From Candidatus Thorarchaeota archaeon MP11T_1 (GTDB taxonomy: Archaea; Asgardarchaeota; Thorarchaeia; Thorarchaeales; Thorarchaeaceae), in the NCBI GenBank assembly GCA_002825515.1, contig PJET01000050.1, positions 1 to 14,452 on the forward strand: a DNA stretch of 14,452 bases, written 5' to 3'. The position numbers were made by a program, and so were the translations under genes. This document shows positions 1-7,759 of the stretch, piece after piece; within the stretch, counting starts at the first letter, position 1; the number at the start of each line of letters is the position of its first letter. The notes under the pieces are model-generated. The model was not told the origin of the DNA. It made no database searches and saw only the letters and a list, made by a program, of their open reading frames with translations.

Positions 1-9
1 AAACGACAT
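1..9 (-). CDS. Start of a further downstream gene (cut by window edge)
   Basis: Only the first three codons (Met-Ser-Phe) lie in the window. The call rests on a ribosome site AAAGGAG (minus strand, 18-24) that overlaps the TAA stop of the giant gene and lies 8 bases before an ATG at 9-7. The same stop/ribosome-site overlap occurs at two other junctions in this window, so a co-transcribed next gene is likely. Its product cannot be seen. Confidence 0.4.
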
Positions 10-22
10 ATCTCACACTCCT

Positions 23-3000
23 TTACAAGAATCCTGCGATTCTTCCTAGTTCCTCTTTCTTCTTTCTCTTCACGCCCTTACGCCAATGCCAAGCTGCCTG
101 TGAGATGACAATGGTTATCAAGAGCACAATGAGTCCGACTGCACCACCAAAGACAGCAGGCGGAACAACCACCTTGTCTGACAGGGCCTCGTTCACTGCA
201 TCTCTGGTCGAGTTGTCGATTATGAGGGCTAGGGCACGTGGGTCCGTTGAATCTCCGCCAGCACTAGGTTCGACCCACGAGTACCCCAGTGAGAGCGTCA
301 TTGTGGAACTACCACTTGTGATTGTCACGGTCACCAGATGGATGGTGCCTGATGTCTGCACCTTCCTGAAGGTGAAGGCAACACCATATCCAGTGCCGCC
401 CTCTACACCTGATGCCAGAGTGGTGCCTGACGGATTCGTCAGGGTGATTGTGGCGTTGTTCCAGTTCGTCTGAATCATGCCAGATACAGAGTCAGGTGAG
501 CCTGTATCCCATTGGATGACGACAATCTTCATTTCCTCTACAAGGACCGCTACCGAGTAGGTCAGGTTCTTCCAGATGGTCAGAGATGCACTGGCCGATA
601 TCTTCACAGCTAGCACGTGCTTACCCTCTGTGCTGTCCTTCCGATACTGGACAATCTGAGATTCTGGTGAGTACGCCTTATAGACACCATTGTCATAGAT
701 GTAGAGGGTGCTGTTCCGCCATGTGGTCTGACAGTAGATGTTGATGTAGGCGTCATCGAAGTCCACATCCCAGAGCGTGACTCCAAAGACATCTGACTGC
801 GGCACTTCGTAGGTTCCATTGAACCACTCGGAATCGGTAGTCGTGTTGAACTTGATGCCATAGAGGAAGCTCCCTGCACTGGCCAGACTCTTGGTGACTG
901 TGATTGAGAACGACACGGATGCACTGATGCTTCCTGTTCCCTGATACACATCTGACACCCAGACATAGTAGTTCACGGCCAAGTTGCAGATGCCAGACAC
1001 GAGCACCTTGGTCGAACTCTCTGATATCGAGTAGATGCTAAGCTCAATCAGAATCGGATTCACCGTGTATCTGAAGGTCAGGTACTCCCAAGCGGCTGTA
1101 CTTGAACCAGTGGCAATCTGTGACGCTGGATTCACTGTTCCCTGAGAGCCATTCACAAGGACAATCAACACGTGCGTACCAACGACTGTACTCTTCGGAA
1201 TCTGATACCATCCTTCCAATGAGCCACCCTGATAGACTGGCGTGCCAGTCACATTATCCCAGATGTAGAAGCTACCGTTGTTCCAGTTCGTCTGAATACC
1301 AAAGGTCACGTAGTCATCTGAGAGAAAGATTAGGGAATCCTCAATGTGTATTGAGTGTAGGATGTCAACAGCCAAGACCTCTTCCCAAATCAGGAAGTCG
1401 AAGGAACGTGCCCCGATTGTGACAGAGCAGTTCACGGTCAGGTCAACGAACCACCAAGCTGGTGTGTAGAATCCGAGCGACATGCCACCGAATGAACCAG
1501 CTCCATAGATACCACCTGATGACTGCGGAGAACTACCGTTGCTGTATCCTGTCAGATAGTAGGCATTGGTCAGCCATGTGTTGTTGACCTGAACCTTCCA
1601 CGTGGATGCAACGCCCCAAATCAGGTTGACCTGTGTTACCGAGTACTGCACCCAGTACTTGACGATGGATGTCTGAGCTGTCACTGTATCCCAGATGACC
1701 TGCACTTCATTGGTCGTGAACACTGTCAGGCCATAAGTCGGGTCCGTGATTGATGCCACCTTGTATCCATAGTAGCCATAGGTCGATTCGTAGGGATAGT
1801 GTGTTCCTGATGTTGGACTGGTGCCATTCGACAACCAAGTGCCTGACCATGATACCGAGTCGTACTCGAAGGTGCCAACGACTGAGAGAGTCACATTGTT
1901 GTCGATGAATGACCATCCGTAGTTCCTTGATATCGTGAGTAGCACTTGGTCCCAGATGATATCTTGGTCATAGGTGAGTGCTGTCGCAGAGTCGAATGCG
2001 GTGATTCCGTAGGTGGCTTCAGATGCGGATGTCACAATGAAGTTGATTGAGCACGTGCTGGCATATTGGTACTGTTTATACCAGTAGCCGCCGCCAGCTC
2101 CACTCCATGATGCCGCTGACGAATTGATGTAAACAGCATCAGAGCCAGACTGGTCAAGGAGATGGTTGTCGTACTGCAATCGAAGCCTGAACTTGACTGG
2201 TTCCAGCTCATTCAGATTTGTACGAGTGTCATCCACACTAGACCAATAGACCTCTATCTGGTCCCAAATCATTGTGACTGTCTTACCGTTCATGTCAACC
2301 GCAGTGATATCGTAGGTGTTCCCTGACACTACAATAGTGTCAGCCGTGAAGTCACCGACCACATCTCCGCCATTCGTAGTGTATCGCCAGACACCAGCAC
2401 CTTGGTGAGTGAGTGTCTGACCGTTGATTGTGGCGGTTCCCGTTGTCAGGGCAGTGTCATCGTAGTCATAGATAAGGGTGTAGTCAAAGTTGATGGTCGT
2501 TCCCTTGTTGACTCGTGAGTCACCACCATAGTTCAGGTTGCTGGCCTGAATCCTATCCCAGATGATTGCCTGTAAGTACGTGCTACATGACGTGCTATCA
2601 AGAGCTGTGATTCCGTAGGTGTTCTCAAAGGCCGATGTCACAATGAAGTCCCAGCTCCCGACAGTTGACTGTGTATAGTACCGATACCATGCAGTACTAC
2701 CAACGCCCCAAGTGGCGATGCTCGAATTGATGTAACAGTTGTCGTTTGTTCCATCATCTAGGAGATGTAGGTCGTACTTGAGTCTGAGTCTGAAGTAGGG
2801 ATATTCCTGTTCATTGATGTTTGTGCGACCATCTGACACATCTCCAAAATAGACCTCTATCTGGTCCCAGATGATATCCACATCGTAGGTCAGTGCTGTT
2901 GCAGAGTCGAATGCAGTGATTCCGTAGGTGTTCTCGGATGCTGATGTCACAATGAAGTTGATGGAACACACGCTAGAGTAGGTGTAAGCCTTTCTCCAAT

Positions 3001-6000
3001 ACGCACCACCAACACTCCACACCATAGCAGAGCCATTCACAGAGGCCGCATCATTTGTTCCATCATCTAGGAGATGGTTGTCATATTTCAGACGAAGCCT
3101 GAAGGTGCACCATTCTTCCTCATTGATATTCGTTCTGTCGTCAGTGTAGCTACTCCAATAGACCTCTATCTGGTCCCAGATGACGTTCTGGCTCTGGCTG
3201 TTCAGGTCAAGAGCTGTGATACTGAAGAGCGTGTGCGTGGTCGAGTTGACATAGTAGTTCCACAGTCCCACTGTGGCCTTTGTCCGAGATAGGTCAAACC
3301 ATGAGTTGACACTATCCCAAGTCATAGCTGTGTCGTCAAGGGTAACAGAGTCAGAACCGTCAAGGTAGTGATTGTCATAGTCCAAGCAGAGCGTGACTCT
3401 AATCTCTGGATTGTCATTGATGTTCACTCGTGAGTCCGTGACCGTTGTAGTCTGCACCTGTACTCTATCCCAGACAACCCAGACAAGGGAACCCATGTGG
3501 TCATCGACATTTCCACCACCAACAACCTCACCTGTGTGGCCTTGGCCTGAAGAGTCGGTCAGGTCACCATTGAACTGCCACCAGCCTTCCAGATTTGAGG
3601 AACTTGGTTCCTGACTGAATGCCAGTCCATAGACCTCTTCTGAACTCAGCACTCTCTTATAGTAGTGAAGGCCATCAGAAGAGAACACATCATCGGAACT
3701 CCCACCATAGTGCCATGTGAACAAATCCCAGTCATTTCCGATTCGCCAAGCTACAAAGTCACTGGCCTGAGCTGTGTTAGTAGCTAGAAGGGTGCCTGAA
3801 GAGTCATAGACATCCAGCCAACTGTATCCTGTGCTGTTCCCTCTGAACCCTGCAAAGTACCACGTGTCCATCGAATAGACAACAGGTGAGAGAAAGATTG
3901 CACTGGTGGCCGCAGTCTGATTATACATGGCATAGAAGTGAAGGTCACCGTCACTGTTTCCAGAGTTGCGATATGCGAACAGATAGCCCCAAGAGCCAGC
4001 GGCATCCCACTTGTAGGAACCCCAAGACACAGCAGTGTGAGTCCATGAGTCTGCGCTGAACTTGAACCATCCAGTGAGGGACCAGTCCTGAGAGTCAGTA
4101 GCACAGTTCAAGTCGATGTAGGTGTTTCCTTGGTCAGAACGTGCTGAATCATAGAACACGAACTCGGTGATTCCATAGGTGGCCTCACTGACCGCAGTGA
4201 CGTTATACGCCCACCTTCCGACTGTGCTCTTTGAGAACGAGTAGTCGAACCACGAGTTGACAGCATCCCACGAGAGTGCTGTTCCATTGACGCTGATTGA
4301 GTCACCAGAGCCAAAGGCATGACCATTGTATTCGAGCTTGGCCTTGACTCTGCACTCTGCATTCGAGTCGATGTTCACCCTGAAGTCGTCAAAGGTGAAG
4401 TAATAGACGATAACCCTATCCCAAGTGACAACTGCTGATTGACTGTTCTGGTCAATCTCAGTCAGAGCATAAGTGTCATCGCCACCAATGCCAACTGTGT
4501 CGTAGGTCACCTGTTGGACTGTGGAGCTGGTTCTGGTGATTCTCCACACGCCGCTTCCCTGATGCGATGCCGAGAAGCCCTCGATTGTGACAGTTCCCGT
4601 TGTCATGAGTGTGTTGTCATAGTCGTACCAGAGTAGAACGTCAATGTTCACACTGTCAGCCATGTTAACCCAGTTATCAATGACCGTGTAGCTCTGGACC
4701 TGCACCCTATCCCAGATGATTATCTGGCTCTTACTGTTCTGGTCAACCTCAGTGATATCGTAAGTTCCACCAGAGCACGCAACCGTGTTGTAGGTTTCAG
4801 ACTGTGGTGTTGCTTGATTCCGCGTGATTCTCCACACGCCTGAACCCTGATGCGTTGCTGACACTCCGTTGATGGTCACAGTTCCATCTGTGAGTAGGGT
4901 ATCATCGTAGTCGTACCAGAGCAACACATCCAGAGTGATATCGTCATTGATGTCGTCACGAGCATCCGAAGGAGTGTAGCTCTGCACCTGAATCCTATCC
5001 CAAATCACAGTACAGCTCTGGCCATTCATATCGACCTCAGTGATTCCGTAGGTGTCGTCACCGTCACAGACAACAACGCTATACGTCTGAGATAATGGAC
5101 TGACCGATGAACGCACAATCCGCCAGACTCCTGAGCCTTGATGGCTGGCGGCATATCCCTGTATCCACACTGTTCCTGTGGTCATGGCAGTGTCATCGTA
5201 GTCGTAAATCAGGGTGAAGTCGATATCCACGTTGTCATTGATGTCATCTCGGTAATCACTGGCTGAGCACGTGCTGACTTGAATCCTATCCCAGATTATT
5301 GTCTGACTCTGGCCATTCTGGTCAACGACTGTGATTCCATAGGTGTTCCCTGACACTGCAACCGTGTTGTAGGTTTCTGAAGTGACCGTTGCAGAGTTGC
5401 GTGTGATTCGCCAGACGCCACTGCCCTGATGTGTTGCCGATATTCCATTCAGGGTGACTGTTCCATCGGTCACCTGAGTGTTGTCATAGTCATACCAGAG
5501 CAACGCATCCAGTGTTATGTCATCGTTGATATCGTCACGTGCATCAGAGGGCGTGTAGCTCTGGACCTGCACCCTATCCCAAATCTGGGTGTAAGAACCA
5601 GTTGACCAGTACGTCTTACTGACGCCATGCGTGGTGTCAGCTCCAACTAGAGGACCATCGAAGGTGATTCCCTGCACTGAGGATTTGGTCAATCGGATAT
5701 AGAAATAGCCTGAATCGAGCGTCAGGCTCTCACTTTCTATCGACCAAGTTCCCGTAGCACAATAGACATCATCGTAGTCATAGCGCATCCAGACGATTGT
5801 GTTACACTGGGTGTTGATGTTGATTCGCGTGTCATCTGGGCTGAAGGAATAGACCTCAACCCTGTCAGCGATGTAGGTCCGAGTGTAGCTCGTATAGAAG
5901 AGGTTCGTGCCGCCAGAGCCAGCTCCCTGTTGCACGACCTTGAAGGTATAGGTGGTAGAACCCACAGCGTCATCGGAGTCCACTGCACCACTGCAATATC

Positions 6001-7747
6001 CAGTACCATCATTGTAGCTCAGTTCCCAGTCTGTATCTGGTGTATCAGGATTCGTCACCCAGACATCGACCTCTGATGCTGGTGGCTTTGCGCCAGCAGA
6101 GTTATAGTACTGGATGTAGCATGAGGCTGTGATTCCACCAACAGTGTCATAGCTGCCTCTAGTCGTTGTTCCCACGCCATCATCCAGCTTCAACAGAGCT
6201 GGCTCTGCGAACATCGTAGTGATATAGTCGGTGTCGAAGCTCGTGTAGCTGTCAGTGTCCGTAGATGCCCACGCATCTCTCGAATACTGCTTCAGGTCGT
6301 AATCAAAATGTTCACCATGTGCCCATTCCATCTTGACCTTGAATGTCACATCGAGATTCTGACCAGACTTTGAGTACGTGCTACTTCCAGCATCGAGTTG
6401 GATATATGTCGGGTTCGTCTGTTCCGAGAATGTGTTTGTGTCCTCATCGAATCGGACCGACCAGTAGTTAGCGGCACCATCTGTGATACAGTACAGCTCT
6501 ACATAGTCCATGACTCCATAGCCAGCCTTGTGAGTCACGCTGACACCATAGGAGTAGTACCTGTATCGAGCATAGACGTTATCGCCATCATCCTCATCGA
6601 GAGTTGGAGTCTGGTCATTCACAGGATTCGCTGTTTCCTCAGAGTACCATGCACCGTACATAGAGGAACTCTCAGCACTAACCCACTTCCTGACGAAGAA
6701 GTAGTCAAAGAGTGCAGTGACAGAGCTAGCACCGTACTCCTTGGCGAACATGCCGATGTAGGATGCCACAATCTCTGTGTTTGAGTAGAGGTTCGAGTAG
6801 GTGTATTGTGGAACAGCATCGGTGGTGTAATAGTCATAGTACTCTGTCGTGCTGTATTGTCGAAGCTGCATGTAGTACTTGTAGTTGGCCGTGTTGGCGA
6901 TGTTCAGATAGCCAACATCACTGATGATTTTCTCTAGTCTGAAATTGTTCGAGTAGTAGTTCCCAAGCAGGTAGGCGTTGTCACGACTTGAGTAGAACAT
7001 GACGCCTGAGTGTGTGCTGGCACCAACAGAGTAAGAATTGAGCTTCCAGTAGGCACAGTATCCGCCGCCAGCCCAAGACCTGTACGCTATGGGTGCATTG
7101 TGGATGGCACCGCCCCACCAGTCACCGTTTGTTCCTGAGTAGATGTGCATGTCGTCAGAGTCCTCACTGATTGAACCCTGTGGCACGCTGGTTGTCCATC
7201 CAGAAGTGCTTGAGTCCTTGAACTCATCGCCCACCCAGAAGGTGTTTGAGATTGAACTGGTCGTGCCAGTGGTCCCTTCTGTTCCATAGTAGATATACAG
7301 GTCAGTCGCAGAGCTTAGAGTCGTTGACACCTTCACCCAGAACCATGCAGATGACGATGTGTAGCCCTCTTGAATCCAATAGCTCTCTGGTGAGCTACCA
7401 GCCGCGCTTGTCCATCTGACATCTCCATAGTTGCTCTGACACTTTGTGCTCACGTGCACATTGTAGTCATTGTCCGTGCCAGTGGTCCTCTCTACAAGGA
7501 ACTTGATTTGATAGCCATAACCAGCACCAGAGATGGCATTCATGTGAATCCGTTTACGGTACTTGTATCCAGCCAGCCAGTTCTCACCGTAAGCTGGCGT
7601 GTGCTCTTCTTCTGGTCCTATGTCAGCCTTGTCTGAGTCTGACGTTTGGAAGCTCTCAAAGCCAGAGTGCATTATATAGGGTGTAATCCAGAGGAACAGG
7701 AATAAGAAAGTGAACAGCGCAACACGCTTTTGGCGGTCTTTCAGCAC
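23..7747 (-). CDS. Giant (2574 aa) anchored surface protein: DUF2341, tandem beta-sandwich repeats, LamG insert
   Basis: This is probably a large cell-surface adhesin or envelope protein exposed outside the membrane. The start is a GTG at 7745-7747, preceded by GGGGGTGA that overlaps the upstream gene's stop. Domains in order: hydrophobic signal/anchor (about 10-27); DUF2341-type domain (about 57-175) with the typical YYG and DEF motifs; a concanavalin-like part (about 185-360) ending in FFVRKWVSAES; a spacer region; then 13 repeat boundaries marked WDR/WDQ/WDT (ADR in the first) at residues 627, 723, 819, 916, 1012, 1109, 1426, 1524, 1627, 1730, 1828, 1932 and 2019. A LamG-like domain (about 1205-1415) sits inside the unit that begins at 1109. 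The C-terminal part has a second repeat type (QTNWNN or QTTWRN near 2150, 2340, 2425), one membrane helix (about 2530-2552) and a basic tail (RKGVKRKKK). Many N-x-S/T sequons are visible. DUF2341 and LamG suggest glycan binding, but the ligand is unknown. Confidence 0.9.
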   Translation of the reverse strand: MLKDRQKRVALFTFLFLFLWITPYIMHSGFESFQTSDSDKADIGPEEEHTPAYGENWLAGYKYRKRIHMNAISGAGYGYQIKFLVERTTGTDNDYNVHVSTKCQSNYGDVRWTSAAGSSPESYWIQEGYTSSSAWFWVKVSTTLSSATDLYIYYGTEGTTGTTSSISNTFWVGDEFKDSSTSGWTTSVPQGSISEDSDDMHIYSGTNGDWWGGAIHNAPIAYRSWAGGGYCAYWKLNSYSVGASTHSGVMFYSSRDNAYLLGNYYSNNFRLEKIISDVGYLNIANTANYKYYMQLRQYSTTEYYDYYTTDAVPQYTYSNLYSNTEIVASYIGMFAKEYGASSVTALFDYFFVRKWVSAESSSMYGAWYSEETANPVNDQTPTLDEDDGDNVYARYRYYSYGVSVTHKAGYGVMDYVELYCITDGAANYWSVRFDEDTNTFSEQTNPTYIQLDAGSSTYSKSGQNLDVTFKVKMEWAHGEHFDYDLKQYSRDAWASTDTDSYTSFDTDYITTMFAEPALLKLDDGVGTTTRGSYDTVGGITASCYIQYYNSAGAKPPASEVDVWVTNPDTPDTDWELSYNDGTGYCSGAVDSDDAVGSTTYTFKVVQQGAGSGGTNLFYTSYTRTYIADRVEVYSFSPDDTRININTQCNTIVWMRYDYDDVYCATGTWSIESESLTLDSGYFYIRLTKSSVQGITFDGPLVGADTTHGVSKTYWSTGSYTQIWDRVQVQSYTPSDARDDINDDITLDALLWYDYDNTQVTDGTVTLNGISATHQGSGVWRITRNSATVTSETYNTVAVSGNTYGITVVDQNGQSQTIIWDRIQVSTCSASDYRDDINDNVDIDFTLIYDYDDTAMTTGTVWIQGYAASHQGSGVWRIVRSSVSPLSQTYSVVVCDGDDTYGITEVDMNGQSCTVIWDRIQVQSYTPSDARDDINDDITLDVLLWYDYDDTLLTDGTVTINGVSATHQGSGVWRITRNQATPQSETYNTVACSGGTYDITEVDQNSKSQIIIWDRVQVQSYTVIDNWVNMADSVNIDVLLWYDYDNTLMTTGTVTIEGFSASHQGSGVWRITRTSSTVQQVTYDTVGIGGDDTYALTEIDQNSQSAVVTWDRVIVYYFTFDDFRVNIDSNAECRVKAKLEYNGHAFGSGDSISVNGTALSWDAVNSWFDYSFSKSTVGRWAYNVTAVSEATYGITEFVFYDSARSDQGNTYIDLNCATDSQDWSLTGWFKFSADSWTHTAVSWGSYKWDAAGSWGYLFAYRNSGNSDGDLHFYAMYNQTAATSAIFLSPVVYSMDTWYFAGFRGNSTGYSWLDVYDSSGTLLATNTAQASDFVAWRIGNDWDLFTWHYGGSSDDVFSSDGLHYYKRVLSSEEVYGLAFSQEPSSSNLEGWWQFNGDLTDSSGQGHTGEVVGGGNVDDHMGSLVWVVWDRVQVQTTTVTDSRVNINDNPEIRVTLCLDYDNHYLDGSDSVTLDDTAMTWDSVNSWFDLSRTKATVGLWNYYVNSTTHTLFSITALDLNSQSQNVIWDQIEVYWSSYTDDRTNINEEEWCTFRLRLKYDNHLLDDGTNDAASVNGSAMVWSVGGAYWRKAYTYSSVCSINFIVTSASENTYGITAFDSATALTYDVDIIWDQIEVYFGDVSDGRTNINEQEYPYFRLRLKYDLHLLDDGTNDNCYINSSIATWGVGSTAWYRYYTQSTVGSWDFIVTSAFENTYGITALDSTSCSTYLQAIIWDRIQASNLNYGGDSRVNKGTTINFDYTLIYDYDDTALTTGTATINGQTLTHQGAGVWRYTTNGGDVVGDFTADTIVVSGNTYDITAVDMNGKTVTMIWDQIEVYWSSVDDTRTNLNELEPVKFRLRLQYDNHLLDQSGSDAVYINSSAASWSGAGGGYWYKQYQYASTCSINFIVTSASEATYGITAFDSATALTYDQDIIWDQVLLTISRNYGWSFIDNNVTLSVVGTFEYDSVSWSGTWLSNGTSPTSGTHYPYESTYGYYGYKVASITDPTYGLTVFTTNEVQVIWDTVTAQTSIVKYWVQYSVTQVNLIWGVASTWKVQVNNTWLTNAYYLTGYSNGSSPQSSGGIYGAGSFGGMSLGFYTPAWWFVDLTVNCSVTIGARSFDFLIWEEVLAVDILHSIHIEDSLIFLSDDYVTFGIQTNWNNGSFYIWDNVTGTPVYQGGSLEGWYQIPKSTVVGTHVLIVLVNGSQGTVNPASQIATGSSTAAWEYLTFRYTVNPILIELSIYSISESSTKVLVSGICNLAVNYYVWVSDVYQGTGSISASVSFSITVTKSLASAGSFLYGIKFNTTTDSEWFNGTYEVPQSDVFGVTLWDVDFDDAYINIYCQTTWRNSTLYIYDNGVYKAYSPESQIVQYRKDSTEGKHVLAVKISASASLTIWKNLTYSVAVLVEEMKIVVIQWDTGSPDSVSGMIQTNWNNATITLTNPSGTTLASGVEGGTGYGVAFTFRKVQTSGTIHLVTVTITSGSSTMTLSLGYSWVEPSAGGDSTDPRALALIIDNSTRDAVNEALSDKVVVPPAVFGGAVGLIVLLITIVISQAAWHWRKGVKRKKKEELGRIAGFL
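612..621. repeat. AGCACGTGCT palindrome, copy 1
   Basis: Exact copy inside the giant gene, read as part of Lys-His-Val-Leu (codon phase differs from copies 2 and 3). Confidence 0.7.
2050..2059. repeat. AGCACGTGCT palindrome, copy 2
   Basis: Exact copy inside the giant gene, read as Ser-Thr-Cys in the repeat unit beginning at residue 1828. Confidence 0.7.
3500..4140 (-). other. LamG/concanavalin-like domain nested in a repeat unit
   Basis: Residues about 1205-1415 of the giant protein carry LamG hallmarks: NTYIDL, then WSLTGWFKFS, MDTWYFAGF, YKRVLSSEEVYGLAF and a closing GWWQFNGDLTDSSGQGHTG. LamG domains are commonly carbohydrate-binding jelly rolls. The insertion explains why the distance between the WDR at 1109 and the next at 1426 is 317 residues instead of about 97. 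The flanking halves are still recognisable as one repeat subtype. Confidence 0.8.
5266..5275. repeat. AGCACGTGCT palindrome, copy 3
   Basis: Exact copy inside the giant gene, read as Ser-Thr-Cys in the unit beginning at residue 819, where related units have QSYT. Confidence 0.7.
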
Positions 7748-7752
7748 GTGCT
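7743..7752. repeat. AGCACGTGCT palindrome, copy 4, spanning a start/stop junction
   Basis: Exact copy. It contains the GTG start of the giant gene and touches the last base of the TGA stop of the beta-helix gene. Confidence 0.75.
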
Positions 7753-7759
7753 CACCCCC
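7752..7759 (-). promoter_or_regulatory. Ribosome site overlapping a stop codon, next to a palindrome-embedded GTG start
   Basis: On the minus strand GGGGGTGA contains the TGA stop of the beta-helix gene (7752-7754) and lies 4 bases before the GTG start of the giant gene. This decides the GTG start and implies translational coupling. The next 10-bp palindrome AGCACGTGCT (7743-7752) covers the start codon. Confidence 0.75.

Larger units (their letters stand above)
1690..5870 (-). repeat. Tandem beta-sandwich repeat array in the giant gene
   Basis: Units of 96-104 codons (the last one 87) begin at IWDR/IWDQ and end near TYGIT plus a short acidic/polar strand. Two main types are visible. The WDR type has YDYDDT, TDGTV or TTGTV, and HQGSGVWRITR. 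The WDQ type has FRLRLKYDNHLLDDGT and INFIVTSASENTYGITAFD. A third variant (units 1109 and 1426) has WDSVNSWFD and KSTVGxW. Strand-like spacing and the lack of helix suggest an Ig-like fold; this is inference. The array contains the LamG insert (about 3500-4140). Confidence 0.9.

Noticed and set aside
105..473. Plus-strand and other-frame open frames across the window (for example 105-473, 6398-6784, 11424-11696)
   Set aside because: They lie opposite or out of frame within clearly better minus-strand genes, with no signal peptide, domain or ribosome site. They are shadows of the repetitive codon use.
1690..5870. CRISPR-like periodicity
   Set aside because: The period is about 290-310 bases, in frame, and the units diverge as protein repeats; no short identical repeats with unique spacers were seen.
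23..7747. Archaeosortase or sortase-type C-terminal signal on the giant protein
   Set aside because: There is no PGF or LPxTG motif before the final helix; the basic tail fits a simple stop-transfer anchor.
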